Source: Chrysoporthe austroafricana
Taxonomy: Eukaryota; Ascomycota; Sordariomycetes; Diaporthales; Cryphonectriaceae
Direction: 5' to 3'
Assembly: GCA_001051155.2 (NCBI GenBank)
Contig: JYIP02000002.1
Coordinates: 3,293,583 to 3,357,582 of the forward strand
Length of the DNA stretch: 64,000 nucleotides
This document shows positions 35,051 to 47,667 of this stretch, piece by piece (the stretch's first letter is position 1; every line of letters begins with the position of its first letter). The notes beneath the pieces are model-generated. The model was not told the origin of the DNA. It was given only the letters and a program-made list of their open reading frames with translations, and did no database searches. Made by a program: the position numbers and the translations under genes.

Positions 35051-38000
35051 GGGGGTGGCGGAAAAGCGCTAGCGGGATAACACTTGAACCCATCCTACGA
35101 GACAGCCATAGTCTACACCTCTTGGCCAGCAGCCATTTTATGCCGAGTTGCCTGTCTAGGTACTGCCTAGATGAAGTCGCCAAGGCCGAAAAGTTCCCAT
35201 TACCGAGATTTTTTCTTAGCGACGAGCTATCTCATATGGCTGCCATTAGGACCAGCAAGAGGCTAAGCTAAGGTAAGGCAGGACAGGCTCGCGGTGCAAC
35301 TTACGCATGAGATCCTCGAAAGGTTCAGCTCCAGGTAGGTATTCACCCGCTCGCCGCCAAGATGAGGTCATGTCCAGATTCGTAGATATTGCACACCTAG
35401 CTCGGTCCCGGTGCGAAGGATCCAGCCGCGGCGCAGAGCCACGAGTCTCCTGTCCCATTTCGGTCAACTAGCGCGCCGTGTATTCACCAGGCACACAAAG
35501 CCCAGCGAATCTCCTTGGACATTTCATCTACGATTCTGCATTCTCCCGAGCCCGGGAGGCTCGAGATCATCGATGAGGCAGGCATGCCGTGCTGGACACG
35601 GGAGAAAGACACGGCATAGCGAGGCGGTCCACTTATAGAGACAAGTGAGTGATAGCTCGGCAACTGGGTTCCGAAGATGTGATGCTCATTGGGAGACTTC
35701 AGCCGGTAGCTACAGCCGGCGCGACGCCTTGGTCGTGGCCCCACCCAATGGGGGGATTCGAAGGCGGTCTCGACAAACACCGCAAGCGCTTCTTTGTTTG
35801 GGCCCCTCTCCACTCCCTCCACCCGAGGTCTCTTGTGTGTTGAGCTGGCGGAAAGTCATTGGCCGCCTAGCCGATCGATTATGTCAGTGTTGTGGTGTCT
35901 AATACCTGGACGGCGGGAAGGGAAGTCTTCACATCTCAAAAGATTTCAAAAAAGAAACTCCGAGGGGACGGTGGGCGCTTCCCCCATGCCGGGAGACGGA
36001 CCCCCGGGCTAGCGGTCATCCGCCTCATCCGGGTGCCCGCGCGAGGTGGGCCCCGGCCGCGGTAGAGTGGGATGAGTCGCCCGAGCAGGCCCGGATATGC
36101 TTCGAGCCGGCGCCTCGCCTAGACTTGCAGATTTCTTTGCGAGCGAGCGGGGTCGATGGCAGCCAGGCCTTTCTTTCTGATAGATCAGACGGGGCCTTGG
36201 GGGAGCCCAGCGGCAACCTTGTCGAGTGTTTTGTGGGCTCGCAGGGGGATTATGAAAAAACCACCCCTTGTCGTGTCGATCATAACGTTGGGCGCTGACG
36301 AGCTTGCCGCCCGCCCGGGCGCCCGGGCGCCGAGCTCATCTGCACCCGTATAAGCAAGTCACTGAAGGTAGGTAGGTATGTGTGGCGGGAGGTGGGTTGC
36401 GGTCGCGTGGGCCCCGGCGCCTGATGTTGGGTGGTCACGGTGGTCTGGGACCGTCAGATCTACAGTGGGATTGGCGAGGGAGAGCCGCACGTTTTATTTC
36501 GTGTTGACCTTGGGATGTGGAGAGGCGGCGGCGAGCCTCATACGAGACTGGCTGGGTGGTCCTCGTAACCAGGCGCGCTAATGCCGCCGGGATCTCTGTG
36601 CATCTGCTTCTCGCATGGCAATGCTGCAGGTGAGGTCGGCAAGGTTTGCACGATGTGTCCTCGGGCCTGAACCGTGCTCGTCTTTTTCTCTTCTGAGCGC
36701 TGCATGCATGTCTCATGCTGGTGTTATCAGCAACCTGCGCGCACGAAGATGAGTGAGCCCGCTGCTCAGTCACCCGCACCGGCTTCACCGGCCCCTCTGA
36801 GCAGCAGCAGGTAGTGATGATGTGTGCCGCAGCCGATGTTGACCCGGCTGAACCTGCCTGGAGAAGCAATCAACAACTTCACAGGCTTTCGGGAGGCTTC
36901 TCTGCACGAGGGAGACTGGGCGACCGAGGATCACTACTAATTATGTGGCGACCTGCCGCACCCCCCCCGGGGACATCTTTCCGGCGTCTCCCACGGCGAC
37001 CACTCGCCGGCGAACAAGTCTGATCGATCCGTGCCGGAGCAAAAAGCCAATTGTGGCACTTGTTGACCGCCACGGCTTATAAGGTTGTGTCGCCGATATA
37101 TTGGTCGCTGACGAACCACGCGTAATGACTTGCCTAAACAGTCAGGTTGAGCTGTCTCTGTTGAACCGGGGCTCTTCTTGCTATCCGATAGGGCTCCGCA
37201 CCGCGGTATGCAGCCCATAGGGAGCACCATATAGTAGCTGCTGTAGTATCAAACCTGGAGGTGCCGTGTGCCAAAAGCAATGCTGCTGAGGGCCTGGTCC
37301 GGTTCCATACCACGTAGCCGGCGTCGGTTTGTGGAAAGTAGTACCGCTCAGCGGTCAGCCCAAGAAAGATCGCCCGTGGCGCACATCATAGTCTCTGATC
37401 AAGGGAGTATGGTGCGACGAGAGGCTGAGAAACCCCGTGGGACGGCTCAACATCCTCGGCGCCAGTGAGCGAACATGACGTATGGTTGGGACGCCGCTGG
37501 TGCTATCGAGTTGAATTTACGATAGAGCAGAACGATGGTCAGGATGACGGGGGGACGCCCTCCCGTTCCACCCGAGAGCGCCTTCTGATTCCTCGGCACT
37601 CCATGTCAGAACATCGTGCCGTCACTGCGCGACGATGCGGGCGTAGTAGCGAGTGTCGAACGCCATCGCTGCTGCGGATGTTGGCAGTCTAAGCACGCGG
37701 TGTCCTGGCAATGCAGTCCGGTCGTTGGGCTTACTATCGTCAGCATCCTCACCCCCAATTACTACTTATGGAGGCGTTTCTGGATCAGCACGTCTTCTCA
37801 AGGGATACGGGACCAATTGAGTTCGCCGGGGCCCAGGTAGACGCGATAACGAGGAGCTTCACGAGCTTGTCACAAGGTTATCCCTTGCTGCAGCTCGCTG
37901 GCGTGGGGGGTGGGTGGCTTCTCCGGGTACTCGAGCCCCGTCGAGATTACTGAAAGCGGTGTCCGGGTTGCATAGTATAGGAATTGACTTTGTGCAGCCC

Positions 38001-39017
38001 CCATGTGGCCCTCGAGCCTCCAGAAATCAACGAGGTTTTTGGCGGTGGTGTATCCCTCGAGATTGCAGCCAATTTGCAGGCTTGGCGTCGTCTCGGTACA
38101 GCCTCGTGCCGGGGACCCATTCGAGAGAGGAGGTGGGGTTTGGCAAGCCTGTGGCCGGCCTGTGCCCGGTGCCCTGCCCTCGGAAATTCGTGTGCTAAAC
38201 TAAGCAACCAGCAAGCCAACCTTGGCTGTAGGGAGCTCCGCACAGAAGGAGGCATACGGGCCGCCCGGCAGCTGCGGCAAGGCCGATGTGACAATGTCGC
38301 GGCCGGCGTGCCAGCCTTGCCAGCTGCAGGCCGGCGTGGCGCCTCGGCTGCCCGTGCTGCTGGTAAGTTCGGCCAGCCTCTGGAACCGCCTCCGGGGGGG
38401 GGGCCTCGCGGCTGGTGAGATCGACGATCGAGCGAGGGTGAGGTTTTGTACGGTAGCGAAAAACTGTCAGGCTGTCCCGGGCGGTGGTGTGGGACGAGTT
38501 ACGGGTTAAGACACGTTCCCGGGGCCGGCATTGGCAGCAGCTCGAGTCGCCGATACGAGGCGAGGCGCTGGGGGAGTGGGCACTCGCGCGCCTGTACGGA
38601 GCAAAGCGTGGCCTGCTGCGTGCTGCACTTGCACATGGTGGTGGCGACTCGCGACAAGGACCTAGTCCGGCTTGTCGCCGGGGCCACACGGCCAGCCAGC
38701 AAAAATACATGAGGCGGTGCGAGCGCGTGCGAGGGGGTCACGACGTCGAGCCCGAACCACACGCAGGTAACGTGATGCCGCCCCGGTGCACGGAAAGAAG
38801 GCTCGAGGCGAATGCCCTCCGCCGAGCCCGGCGCGCCTGTGAAGAACCAGCGAAGCCCCTTCATCTTACTTACCGAGATGCCCACAGGGAGGGAGGACTG
38901 TCGATCGCAGATGAGCTGGCAGCGCTGGCAGTGCTGGGAGGAGTGGCTGTGTGGCCCCGGGGCCTGCCTTGCCTGGGACGCCACCAAGCCCGGCGGACGA
39001 GATTGGGAACCCACTGG

Positions 39018-39056
39018 GCCTGGCAGGGCCTGGCAGGGCCTGGCAGGCCCTGGTCA
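39018..39056. repeat. Tandem 10-nt repeat, consensus TGGCAGGGCC
   Basis: Two exact TGGCAGGGCC units (39021-39040) are followed by a diverged unit (TGGCAGGCCC) and a partial one. A related CCTGG-rich patch lies at about 39468-39490. It lies in gene-poor DNA. Confidence 0.8.
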
Positions 39057-40670
39057 TATCACCCGTACGAGTGGCACGAAGACCGGGCGTGGGGTGCACG
39101 GGAGGACGGTGTCGTGGGTGTGTGGGCTATTAAGTGCCTAGCAGAGCATGCAGCATGGTGCCATGGCGGGTGCCGAGGCGACGCGTCCTTGGTCGCAGCG
39201 GGCCCACCTCCTGTGCCTTTCCATCCGAGCAACCCACGCAGAGGGCGGGAAGGGAACCTTGAGGATCTTTCTCGGACGCAGGTGGTGACGACATCAGCCA
39301 GGGCAGGGGGGCAGGGAGGGCAGGGGTGGTGCCGGGCTCTGCAGATTGCAACCTCGTTCGTGTCCCCTTCGCTCTCGCCAAAGCGGGCTCGTTGCAGTTC
39401 TGAGGAGTCGCCGCGGGACGCATTATGTGTGTTTGTTTCGCACGGCAGCTGAGCCTCAAGCACAGCAGGCGGCCTGGCCTGGCCTGGCCCAGGGGCCCAG
39501 AAGGAGGTGAAGGAAGGAAAAAGGCCAAGGCCCGGAGGATGAGGAGCAACAGTAGGAGAGGCCGAAAATAAACTGTCTAGCAGGTCTTTTTTGGGGGAGA
39601 CTCTCACTCGCGCAGATAACCCAACACGAAGCCCAGCCAGATAGGCCGTCGTCGTCGACGGGAAGAAACCTTCCAATTGCAGTGCTTCCCGCCACTCCTC
39701 CTCCTCTCTCTCCGTGTGCCGGCTAGAGGGCCGCAGCTGTTCGCTCTTAAGTAGTGCCGACGGCTGCATGTTCTCCTCACGCTTCGAAGAGGAGCATACA
39801 TAGTACATAATAGCTCGGCACTGGGGGCAGCCTGCAGAGGGGCAGCCCTTGCTTGTGGTGCCGGCGAGCCGACCAGAGAAGACACTACCACGCACGCCGG
39901 GCCCAGGCTGGGCAGATCGATTAAACTTGCCATGCTTGCCTGCTTGCCTACCTGCAGAGACTAAGAGCCTGCAAGTACCGGGCCTCTGGTTCCTGTGCCC
40001 TACCGTGGCATAGCTTGCGCTCTGTGTGTTCGTGCAATCCGGGCCCGATGCCGTGCAGTGATACCATGGCACTAGTGCACAGGAGAGAATGTCTTGGGGG
40101 CTTGTTTTTCAGAGGCAGGCCCCTAGGCCCTCCCAGGTAGCGTGAGCAGCCCTAGTACCGCGTACCTGATGATCCTGGCTGCTGTAGGTTACCGCATCCC
40201 CTGCTCGCCCTGTCCGCCCCGCGGCGGCCTGGCTCTAGGTACCACAGCAGTGCGTCACAGGCGGTACTGTCTACCGTCCCGCTGCCCTGCGTGTCTGCTT
40301 CCTCGCTGTTGCTGCTGCTCCCGCTCGCCGCCTCTGCGTACCACGGCAGTCTCCAGTGTCTGGCCAGCTCATGGCACTTAGCTGGTCGTGTGCAGTCCTC
40401 ACCGCCATCGCAATTCACCACTGCTGCCACTCCTGCCACTCCGTGCAGAGTACTGCTGCTACAGGGCACTGCGGCTACTATGGTACTACTACCCAGTAGT
40501 ACGGCAAGATAGCAAGCTGTACGTCCGTACAGCAGGTAGTCTCGTAGCGCTATCGCTAGCGCTACTGCTGCCGCTACCGCTGCTGCTGATACCGTGCGCG
40601 TCGGCGCTAGCACAAACACGTCCGCTCTCCAATTGCTTGGTTTGATAATTGGAATCCTCTTTTTTTTTTT

Positions 40671-41877
40671 TGCCTTCTCTTACTCTCCGTTTCGCTCCCA
40701 TCTCCTCCTCCTCCGCCTCCTGCTTCCCCTCCCTCCTCCACAGGTGCTGCCAGGTTCCTGACCTCCTCACCAGCCGCGTTCACTCCACGTACACAGTAAC
40801 ACCCTCGTTCCCCACTTTGCTGGTCCTGGGCCGAGCCTGTCTCTCGGCTGTAGGTTCCAGCGTGAGACCCTCTTTCTGTGCCGGGGCAACCCTGGCCCCA
40901 ATCTGGCAGCGGGCTCCTGGCCCTTCCCGGTTCTTTTTCAAGTTTCTCGCTGGGTCCCATCGATGCATCGCTGCTGCGTCTTGCACTCTCTGCGTCTTGG
41001 ATTCTTGCCTTGGTCTTCCCTCCTGTTCCACGCAGCGCACCTCAGTCTAACCTCACCTCACCCTCGCTCCTCACCTTTGCCGCAGCGCTGCTTCCACGGG
41101 CTCCTCACTGCACGCCAGCCCTCAGCCCGGTCCTGACGCGGCTGCTTGCTTGTTTGCTCGCTTGCCCGCTCCCTCCTGCTCGACAACGTCCGGGTGACTC
41201 AAAAGCTGCTCGACTGGCCGCGGCCGCCTTGCCCTACAGCGTGCGGAGCAGAGACACCGGTCTTTGTCCCTCACAAGAGCTCCACGGCGTAGGCTTACGC
41301 AGGTCGTCCCGGCAGATCTACACCGGCTTATCTTCGTCTCGAGCTCACCTGGAGACGCCGTACGAGGCCAGCACCTCATTTATCTCTTGCGCCACGATCG
41401 AGGTCACTCCTGGTCAACCGGCCAACTCTCGGCCCTGGGTGTGACAGCACCAAGCCTGTCGGTGTTTGCTCGAGGCGTGTGGCAGCATTGGATTCGAATT
41501 GCATCGATCCGACTTACTTGTACCATCACTACGGCCACATTACCCATTATATTTGGACTGTTCGTTGTGATGGACTTGCTGGAACCATTTCCCAACCGCT
41601 CCTGAGATCACTTGTGTGTTGTGTTTGAAGGGCTTCAGCGATAAGAATTCGGACTCGATATTGTAACAACATCGCCGGTCGCAAAAAGGTTGGTCAAGAC
41701 TCACACCCTCGCCGCTCTGCCCCTCAGGGCATCCCAACACGCGTGGGGGTCTCGTGCCCGCCGGGGCAACCTTCATACATTCCAGATGTTGTTTACAACA
41801 CGCCGCACATTTTACGACCATAAGGCTGACTGTACTGCCGCAGACCTTCTAGACAAGTTCACTGCTAAGAACACGAG
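40671..41877 (+). promoter_or_regulatory. Pyrimidine-rich probable promoter and long leader of the WSC gene
   Basis: From about 40659 to 40742 the plus strand is a run of T and C with few purines, a common feature around fungal transcription starts. About 1.1 kb of pyrimidine-biased sequence follows before the ATG at 41878, with CT-rich patches to about 41180. A long transcribed leader, possibly with introns, is likely. No coding domain is seen. Confidence 0.45.
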
Positions 41878-43355
41878 ATGTCGCCCGTCTCGAGATCAGC
41901 CGCCTGTCTAGGCGCCCTCGTTGCTCTGGCCTCGATATGCATCCATCATGCCGTGGCAACTCCATCAGTAGCAATCGCCTATTGCGCCAGTATCAATACC
42001 GGCACCACCGCGACAAACACCTCCATATACATGTCCGAAGGCCGGTGTTTCAACTGGTGCAACGACCAAGGCTACGCACTCGCTGTTCTACAGGACGAGG
42101 ATTGCTGGTGTTCCGACTACGTCCCCGACTCGGGCGACCAGGTGGATACAGATAAATGGTAAATTTCCACATCCTCCGCCGCAGTGGTTTCGAGCAAGCT
42201 TGCTAACCTCGAGTCCAGCGATACTGCCTGCCCGGGCTATCCTTCCGACTACTGTGGAGGCGATAATTTGTACGGTTATCTCGCCCTCTCTGCTGCTGTC
42301 TCGGGCACTACTGGAGGTACCTCTTCGACGGCGTCATCCACGGCCACCTCTTCTACTTCTGTAAGTCACTCTTCCTGTATTTGCTGCATTCAGTGCCAAC
42401 CCACTTGCTTGTCTCGCTCCCCGCCACATCCGCGTTTCAATATTGTCTTAAAACAATGTCGTCGGGTGTGGTCGAACGGTCGCTTAACGACTATGGGATG
42501 CAGACAACGGGGGAAACCTCGTCGATAACAACAACAACAACTGAGACCGTCCAGGCCTCAGTTACTACCACCACCTCCACCTCTTCTTCCTCCACCACTT
42601 CTTCTTCTACATTGCTTACCAGTAGCAAGTCTTCTTCCGAGACCTCGGCCACATCCACCGAGACTACGGTAGGCCATTTGTTCTATTTATTTCTCTCACG
42701 CATCCTTTTGTCTATCTCCTAGCAACCTTTCCCGCCTTACTCAATAAAATCTATTCTGCCAAACTCTTACTAACGCATTCGTCAGTCGTCTGCCAAAACT
42801 ACCACCACCAGTGATGCGCCGAGCGTCGTGACAAGCATACAAACGGTAACCAGCGACGGCACTATCATATTCCAGACCGTGACGTCTATAGCGAAAGTGA
42901 GCTCCTCGGGCGGCGGTAGTCTCTCCAAAGGGGCGATCGCGGGTCTCGTCATCGGTATCTTGGCCATCCTCGGGGCCTTCGTCGCCGGCGCTATCCTTTA
43001 TCGTCGCCACAGAAAGGCCCGGGAGCAAATGGATCAAGCACCGCTTGCCGCCGCAATGGCTGGGTCACACAGGCGCGGGAGCTCGGCCGGCATCATGTCT
43101 AAGACAGGCACGATCTCTAGCCACGGATATGGCTTGCCTATGGAGGAGGATAACAGTTACGGATCCCCGAGCAGGAGGATGAGCATGAAGCCTATGGACC
43201 CTCGGCTCGACCCAAAACAAACGTTTGGCCTGTACCGCGCTGCAAGCCACGACAGTCTCAACACAATCCGTGACGACCAGGACTATTCACGGAGAGTGCA
43301 TGAGCCTCCTCGAGCGCTGCGCGTATTCAACCCCGATCCGACCGACGATAATTAA
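41878..43355 (+). CDS. WSC-domain cell-wall stress sensor
   Basis: Single-pass plasma-membrane sensor of the Wsc type that reports wall stress to Rho1 and the cell-wall-integrity MAP kinase pathway. Exons are 41878-42158, 42219-42360, 42504-42668 and 42786-43355, giving 385 aa. The signal peptide covers about residues 1-27 (SAACLGALVALASICIHHAV). The WSC domain runs from about 32 to 115: AIAYCASIN, GRCFNWCNDQGYALAVLQD, CWCSDYVP and CPGYPSDYCGGDNLYGYL, with the Cys pattern of the family. A Ser/Thr-rich stalk, likely O-mannosylated, spans about 120-235. The membrane helix is at about 245-267 (GAIAGLVIGILAILGAFVAG), followed by the basic stop-transfer RRHRKAR and a cytosolic tail of about 115 residues. 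The exon 1-2 join creates the Cys codon in DTDKCDTAC. It resembles Wsc1-3, but the exact ortholog is not assigned. Confidence 0.92.
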
Positions 43356-44576
43356 TATGGGGATTCATCGTGAAGTTTGGTTGCGGACCAAACACTCTTT
43401 GGATAATCGCGATGTCATCTGACGACGCAAACGAATTTCCGCCGCGCGTTCGGCTCCACCTTTTTTGGTCTGCATACTGGCGTTGCACTCTGAGATACCA
43501 GGACGGCGTTTTTGTTTCGGGGTTTTCTTTCAGCAAGTCGAGAGAAAAAAGAACAGGTCACGGATGGGGTGGGTCAGGATGGTGTTGGATAGGTTGATTA
43601 CAGCATTACAGGGGAACGCATCACACGCAGTCGGCTGCTCGTCTGTCCACAAGGTTTGACCGTGGGCGACTGAACCACAGCTGCTCTTCGAAATATTTCT
43701 AGTGTCTACAACTCCTGCCGCTATCAGACGACGGGAGAGAACACGAGTTGTACAAACACAGTGCGCCACTCGAGCGCTGCCCACCTCCGACCATTCCGAT
43801 TTACCGGCTGCGGCGACGGGAGGGGGGAAGGACCTTTGTCCGGTTCCCTCGTAATGTCGAGGTCCGGGCTGGTCAAGGGTCTTCTAATCAGGAAACATGT
43901 ACATAAGATGAGACGTGTTGGGTCGATATAGAGTACGTTGTGGTATTCACAGCAAACAGCGAATAAACCGAAGAGCGATAACAAGCAAGCATGGGTTACA
44001 CAAGAGGAGTCGTCCGTTCTCGGTAGGTTTGCCATCGATCGCGATCTGTTCACATTCCAGCCACACAAGTGGGAACAGCCCACAACAGCGCATCTACGTG
44101 ATGCGCGATCACAGATCCGGGCTGGTTCGGAGTACTCGGCCCATCCACACCGGTCGTTGTCTCCACTGCACGCCGCGAGCATGTGATGCCTGTCTGCCCA
44201 GTTTTCCGCGGCTTTGCAAGCGCTCATGGGTGGAGTACATACTGTACAACTGTCACATCAGGAGAGGGGCCGAAAAGAAAAGAAGGAAAAAGAAATAAGC
44301 AATAAGGTTCATAATCTGTGGCCAATTGTTTGATTTCCTGCTGCCATTTCCAAGTAAGGGGGCCCACCGGCGCCGTCTCAGGCTTCGCCGGTAGCACAAA
44401 CAATAACACCCAACCACCCCGTCTTCCTTTTGCTCCGATGTAGATCCCACTCTTGTCTACCTTCGTGGGCGGTTTCGAGGGCGGGCTGGTCTGGTCCGGA
44501 AGTGTCACCCCCCCTCCTCTCATCTGATGAGGATGGTCCCGCCCGTGATGTCATCTATTCGGAGCCGAGCGAGGCC

Positions 44577-44597
44577 GTGTGTGTATGTGTGTGTGTT
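44577..44597. repeat. (TG)n microsatellite with one interruption
   Basis: A run of alternating G and T with a single A interruption (GTGTGTGTATGTGTGTGTGTT). It lies in the spacer after the WSC gene. Confidence 0.85.
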
Positions 44598-45690
44598 GGA
44601 ATTCTGAGAGGCCACAGCGGGGATGTCCGTTGGGCCACATGTCTTGTCAGTAAGGTTTACGCGAGGTTTGTTCAGCTCCCTGACGGCTTGTGATCATCTC
44701 GGTTTGTGCCGTATTCAGTTGCTCCCCACTCCCATCTATCTCCCTTTCGTCGCTACTCAGCAGCGAGAAGTTTCGGCGTTTCAGGATCTGGACAGGCCGC
44801 AGCGTATCAGGGTCGCGCGCGCGAGGAAATCCCTGTGTGGATCTCGCGTGTCGCCGGGGGGGTTGATTGGGCGGGAGTAGTGGGAATGCTGATCACCGCC
44901 TGGCAATCTTGGGCCAGAAAACAAACCCACCCCCGGGACCCCTGCCACGGTTGTCGTGTGGGTGCGTCCCGGTTGCTGGGTGGGTTCTGGGTCGATTTCG
45001 CCAAATTTCGATTGTCGAGATCCTCAAGATCTATGATGGTGCCTGCTCCACAGCAAATGACATTTTACTTAGTAGCAGCCGCGCCAGCTCACGGCGTAGC
45101 GGAGATGCAAGAATCCCATCGGCACTACCATGGTGTTTGTGGCTCTCTCTCGGCCGTACTGCCTCCGAGACCTGGCCTCGCCAGGATAGCACCTTGCGTG
45201 ATTAATCAATCTTGTGGACAGAAATACGCAGCGTGAACCTTATCGATCCGGCGACCCGCCGGGAACTCTTGGTATTGCAGGGCACCCAATAGGCCGCGCA
45301 GCCGGTCAGCCGGGACGGGACGCAGAGCTGTCAGACGGCCGCAGGGGGCAACCCTGGCTGGCCTTGACGACGAGGCTACTCAACATGGCTCGCGCAAGAA
45401 CTACTATAGTGCTGCAGTAGATCGGTTCGTTGGGATCACAACGGCTTTGATCTCGGTACTGTAACACGGCGCTGAGTTTTTCTTGGGCTGCGCGGTCGAC
45501 GCGTCGCTTACGGTAGACTTTTTGCGCAGGATGACGAAGGAGGCGTCTTCGGCGCCCGCTCGTAGGCTTTGTACGTGAAACAGAAACACGCCGCTAAGAT
45601 CTCGGGTGTCAGCATGCGAAATACCTTATATATCACCATGTCCCCTGTGACGAGAGTAAGGATGCACACGCCTTAATCCCACAGCCCCCT

Positions 45691-45704
45691 GTCTAGATCT
45701 AGAC
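45691..45704. repeat. Perfect 14-nt palindrome GTCTAGATCTAGAC
   Basis: The 14-mer equals its own reverse complement. It could be a dimeric factor site or a chance palindrome; it has no gene close by. Confidence 0.6.
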
Positions 45705-46464
45705 CCTGTCGATCGGTCAAGTCAGAGCCGCCGTAGAATGTTGATGAGCTCTGTTGGGGATTACAGGGCGACAGACCGGTATATATCAGTAGCTCTCGAA
45801 CTGTTGGCCTACGCGGACTATATCTACGCTACCTTAAAGGCGTAATAAAAGAGGAGGAAAATGCAGTAGGTCCTTGGGGCTGCTCGTATGCCATCAACAG
45901 CTCTGTCGCAGCTACTTAGCCTAGGTTCAGCGGCCGGCCTACAATAGTAAGGACAGCTCGCCAACTCCAATGATGGTGGATGTTTGTGGGTGAGAAGCGG
46001 TTATATCGCTCAAGGCCCTCTCAAGGTTCTTATGCCCAGAGTGGATATTTCCTTGGGTGATGTATGTGCTGATACAATGAGCTGAATGCATCCTCCCTTC
46101 CCGCCCTTCTCGAGCCTCTCCTATCCGGACGATGCATTCCCCAGACGTTCAGCTGCTTTGTCCAGGCCGTATATCCTCTACGATGCTCTTCCTCCTTCAT
46201 TAACCTCGTCGCAGGGCGCACAGGACCGACAATTATCGAACAGCTTGTCGTTCACAGCAGAGCAGTAACTCGGCTTCCCGAGTTTTGCCGTAGGGTTCTG
46301 CACCTCGTGCTCAAGCCACCTAGTTCAGCCTACCTCTCTTGGGCCCGAATTCTCAAAAGAATTTGCCCCGTTGCATGTGCAGACCTTTGTGAATGCTTCA
46401 GTCCAGCGGATCCGGAGGACGATTCGTGACACCCGTGAGGAATGTTAGGCAACGCGATCATGCA

Positions 46465-47667
46465 TCAAACACCCAACCACTCGTTCCTGCTCAGGATATC
46501 TTCCACGAGTCTCTTCCCGGGGAAATCTCCCATAATGATTCCTGTCTTGCCTTTCTCGCCCAGGTCCTGCCCCTCCTCGAGCCACAAGCCAGTGCGGTCG
46601 TTGATCCCCGTGATGATCGTACCATTGGTCCTATCCTCCAGCGGACCCGCCGCTGCCTCGATAGGCAAGACACCTACGCTGGCACTGAGATGGCTTAGAA
46701 AGAGCGCGTCAGCGCCCTCGGCGCTTGCAGCCGCCAGCTGCAGGTTCTGCCTGACAGCATCCCACTTATTGTCAAGGTGCTGCGGATCCGAAATAATCCA
46801 CACGTCCTCGAGATGAACATGCTCTGACACCCAGGGGATGCCGTAATCGCTGGCAACAGCGTCGAATTCGTACAGAATGATGATTTTGCTGCGCAACTCT
46901 CCCATCGTAGGGATGGTGCGGGGGTTTGACGGCCACGGGAAGAGGAGGTGCTCCTCGCAGCCCTGAGCAGTAGCACTGTTATTCAGGCGGTATTGGTTAA
47001 AGGCCTGTTCAAAGGTTGTATTGTAGAGTCCCGTCTTCCAGGGCTTGTCAGCGTCGCCGACCGGCAGCGGCGTGCCCTCCTCCTTCACCCTCATCACAAC
47101 GCCCTCCGAGGAGTGCTCCTCCAGGAAATCGAAGACGGTCAGCAGCACATCCTCGAACGTGTACCCCGTGTACACGTGCCCGTGAAAGATGCCGATGTTC
47201 GCCGGCTCCTGGTTGGGCGCGTCCGACGTGGCGTTGTAGAGCAGCCTCCCTCGGACGTCGAAGTAGCGCAGCCCGGCGCGAAGCTGGGTCTTCAGGTCGT
47301 GGTTCTGGCACTGGAACACATCGTTGTCCACCAGGTCGAAGGTGAGCGTGTCGTGCGTCCCAGGTATAGATAGGCTGGAGAGCGAGACGCCATCCGGGAC
47401 CTTGGACATCCAGTCTGGGTTCACCGCCTGGTCGAGGTCGAAGGAGAAGGATGAGGTGTAATTGTGATAGGTGGCTGGCGGGAGAGGCTTGGGCGAGAGG
47501 TGGTCATATGAAGGTAGGAAGGGCTGAAGTGGCGAGACGAGGAGGTGCAGGAGGGAGTAGCCGCCAAAGATGGCCACCAAGGTGAACATGACGAGGCTGG
47601 TCCGGCTGCGCCGGCTGTGGTGGTGGTGGAGGGGCATCGTGATTGAAGCGGGGCGCGGTAGGCCCAT
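46465..47667 (-). CDS. Membrane-anchored PI-PLC X-domain protein
   Basis: Protein with the catalytic X domain of the phosphatidylinositol-specific phospholipase C family, of the short bacterial-like type without Y, C2 or EF-hand domains. Single exon, 400 aa. Residues 1-24 are basic and His-rich, followed by one hydrophobic segment at about 25-45 (SLVMFTLVAIFGGYSLLHLL), a signal anchor. The domain begins SLSIPGTHDTLTFD with the first catalytic His at 105. It continues QLRAGLRYFDVRGRL (Arg and Asp site) and IFHGHVYTGYTFEDVL with the second His in HGH at 162-164. A second in-frame ATG (residue 11) could also be used. Substrate is not known; fungal relatives are extracellular or vacuolar-facing. 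It lies upstream of, and in the same orientation as, the WSC-facing spacer, with no operon logic. Confidence 0.87.
   Translation of the reverse strand: MGLPRPASITMPLHHHHSRRSRTSLVMFTLVAIFGGYSLLHLLVSPLQPFLPSYDHLSPKPLPPATYHNYTSSFSFDLDQAVNPDWMSKVPDGVSLSSLSIPGTHDTLTFDLVDNDVFQCQNHDLKTQLRAGLRYFDVRGRLLYNATSDAPNQEPANIGIFHGHVYTGYTFEDVLLTVFDFLEEHSSEGVVMRVKEEGTPLPVGDADKPWKTGLYNTTFEQAFNQYRLNNSATAQGCEEHLLFPWPSNPRTIPTMGELRSKIIILYEFDAVASDYGIPWVSEHVHLEDVWIISDPQHLDNKWDAVRQNLQLAAASAEGADALFLSHLSASVGVLPIEAAAGPLEDRTNGTIITGINDRTGLWLEEGQDLGEKGKTGIIMGDFPGKRLVEDILSRNEWLGV

Larger units (their letters stand above)
34786..40670. other. Long gene-poor region
   Basis: About 5.9 kb, the longest stretch without a credible gene. 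Open frames of more than 300 codons exist on both strands at 38484-39452 and 39059-40072, overlapping each other. They use Trp, Arg, Cys and His freely, lack domains and look like stop-poor GC-rich chance frames. Simple repeats occur at 35021-35050 and about 39018-39056, and a CG-rich palindromic patch at about 36310-36335. No tRNA, rRNA or transposon ends were recognised. It could hold non-coding transcripts or the distal control region of the WSC gene. Confidence 0.45.
43356..46464. other. Intergenic, between convergent WSC and PI-PLC genes
   Basis: About 3.1 kb without a credible gene. It contains a (TG)n run at 44577-44597 and a perfect 14-nt palindrome at 45691-45704. The part from 45400 to 46060 has short TA-rich patches but no recognisable element. 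Small open frames lack domains. Confidence 0.45.

Noticed and set aside
38484..39452. 322-codon open frame as a possible protein gene
   Set aside because: No ATG start in good context, no domain, high Trp/Cys/His/Arg content, and overlap with an equally long frame on the other strand.
44577..44597. (TG)n run as a Z-DNA or regulatory element
   Set aside because: Short dinucleotide runs are common in spacer DNA; nothing here ties it to a function.
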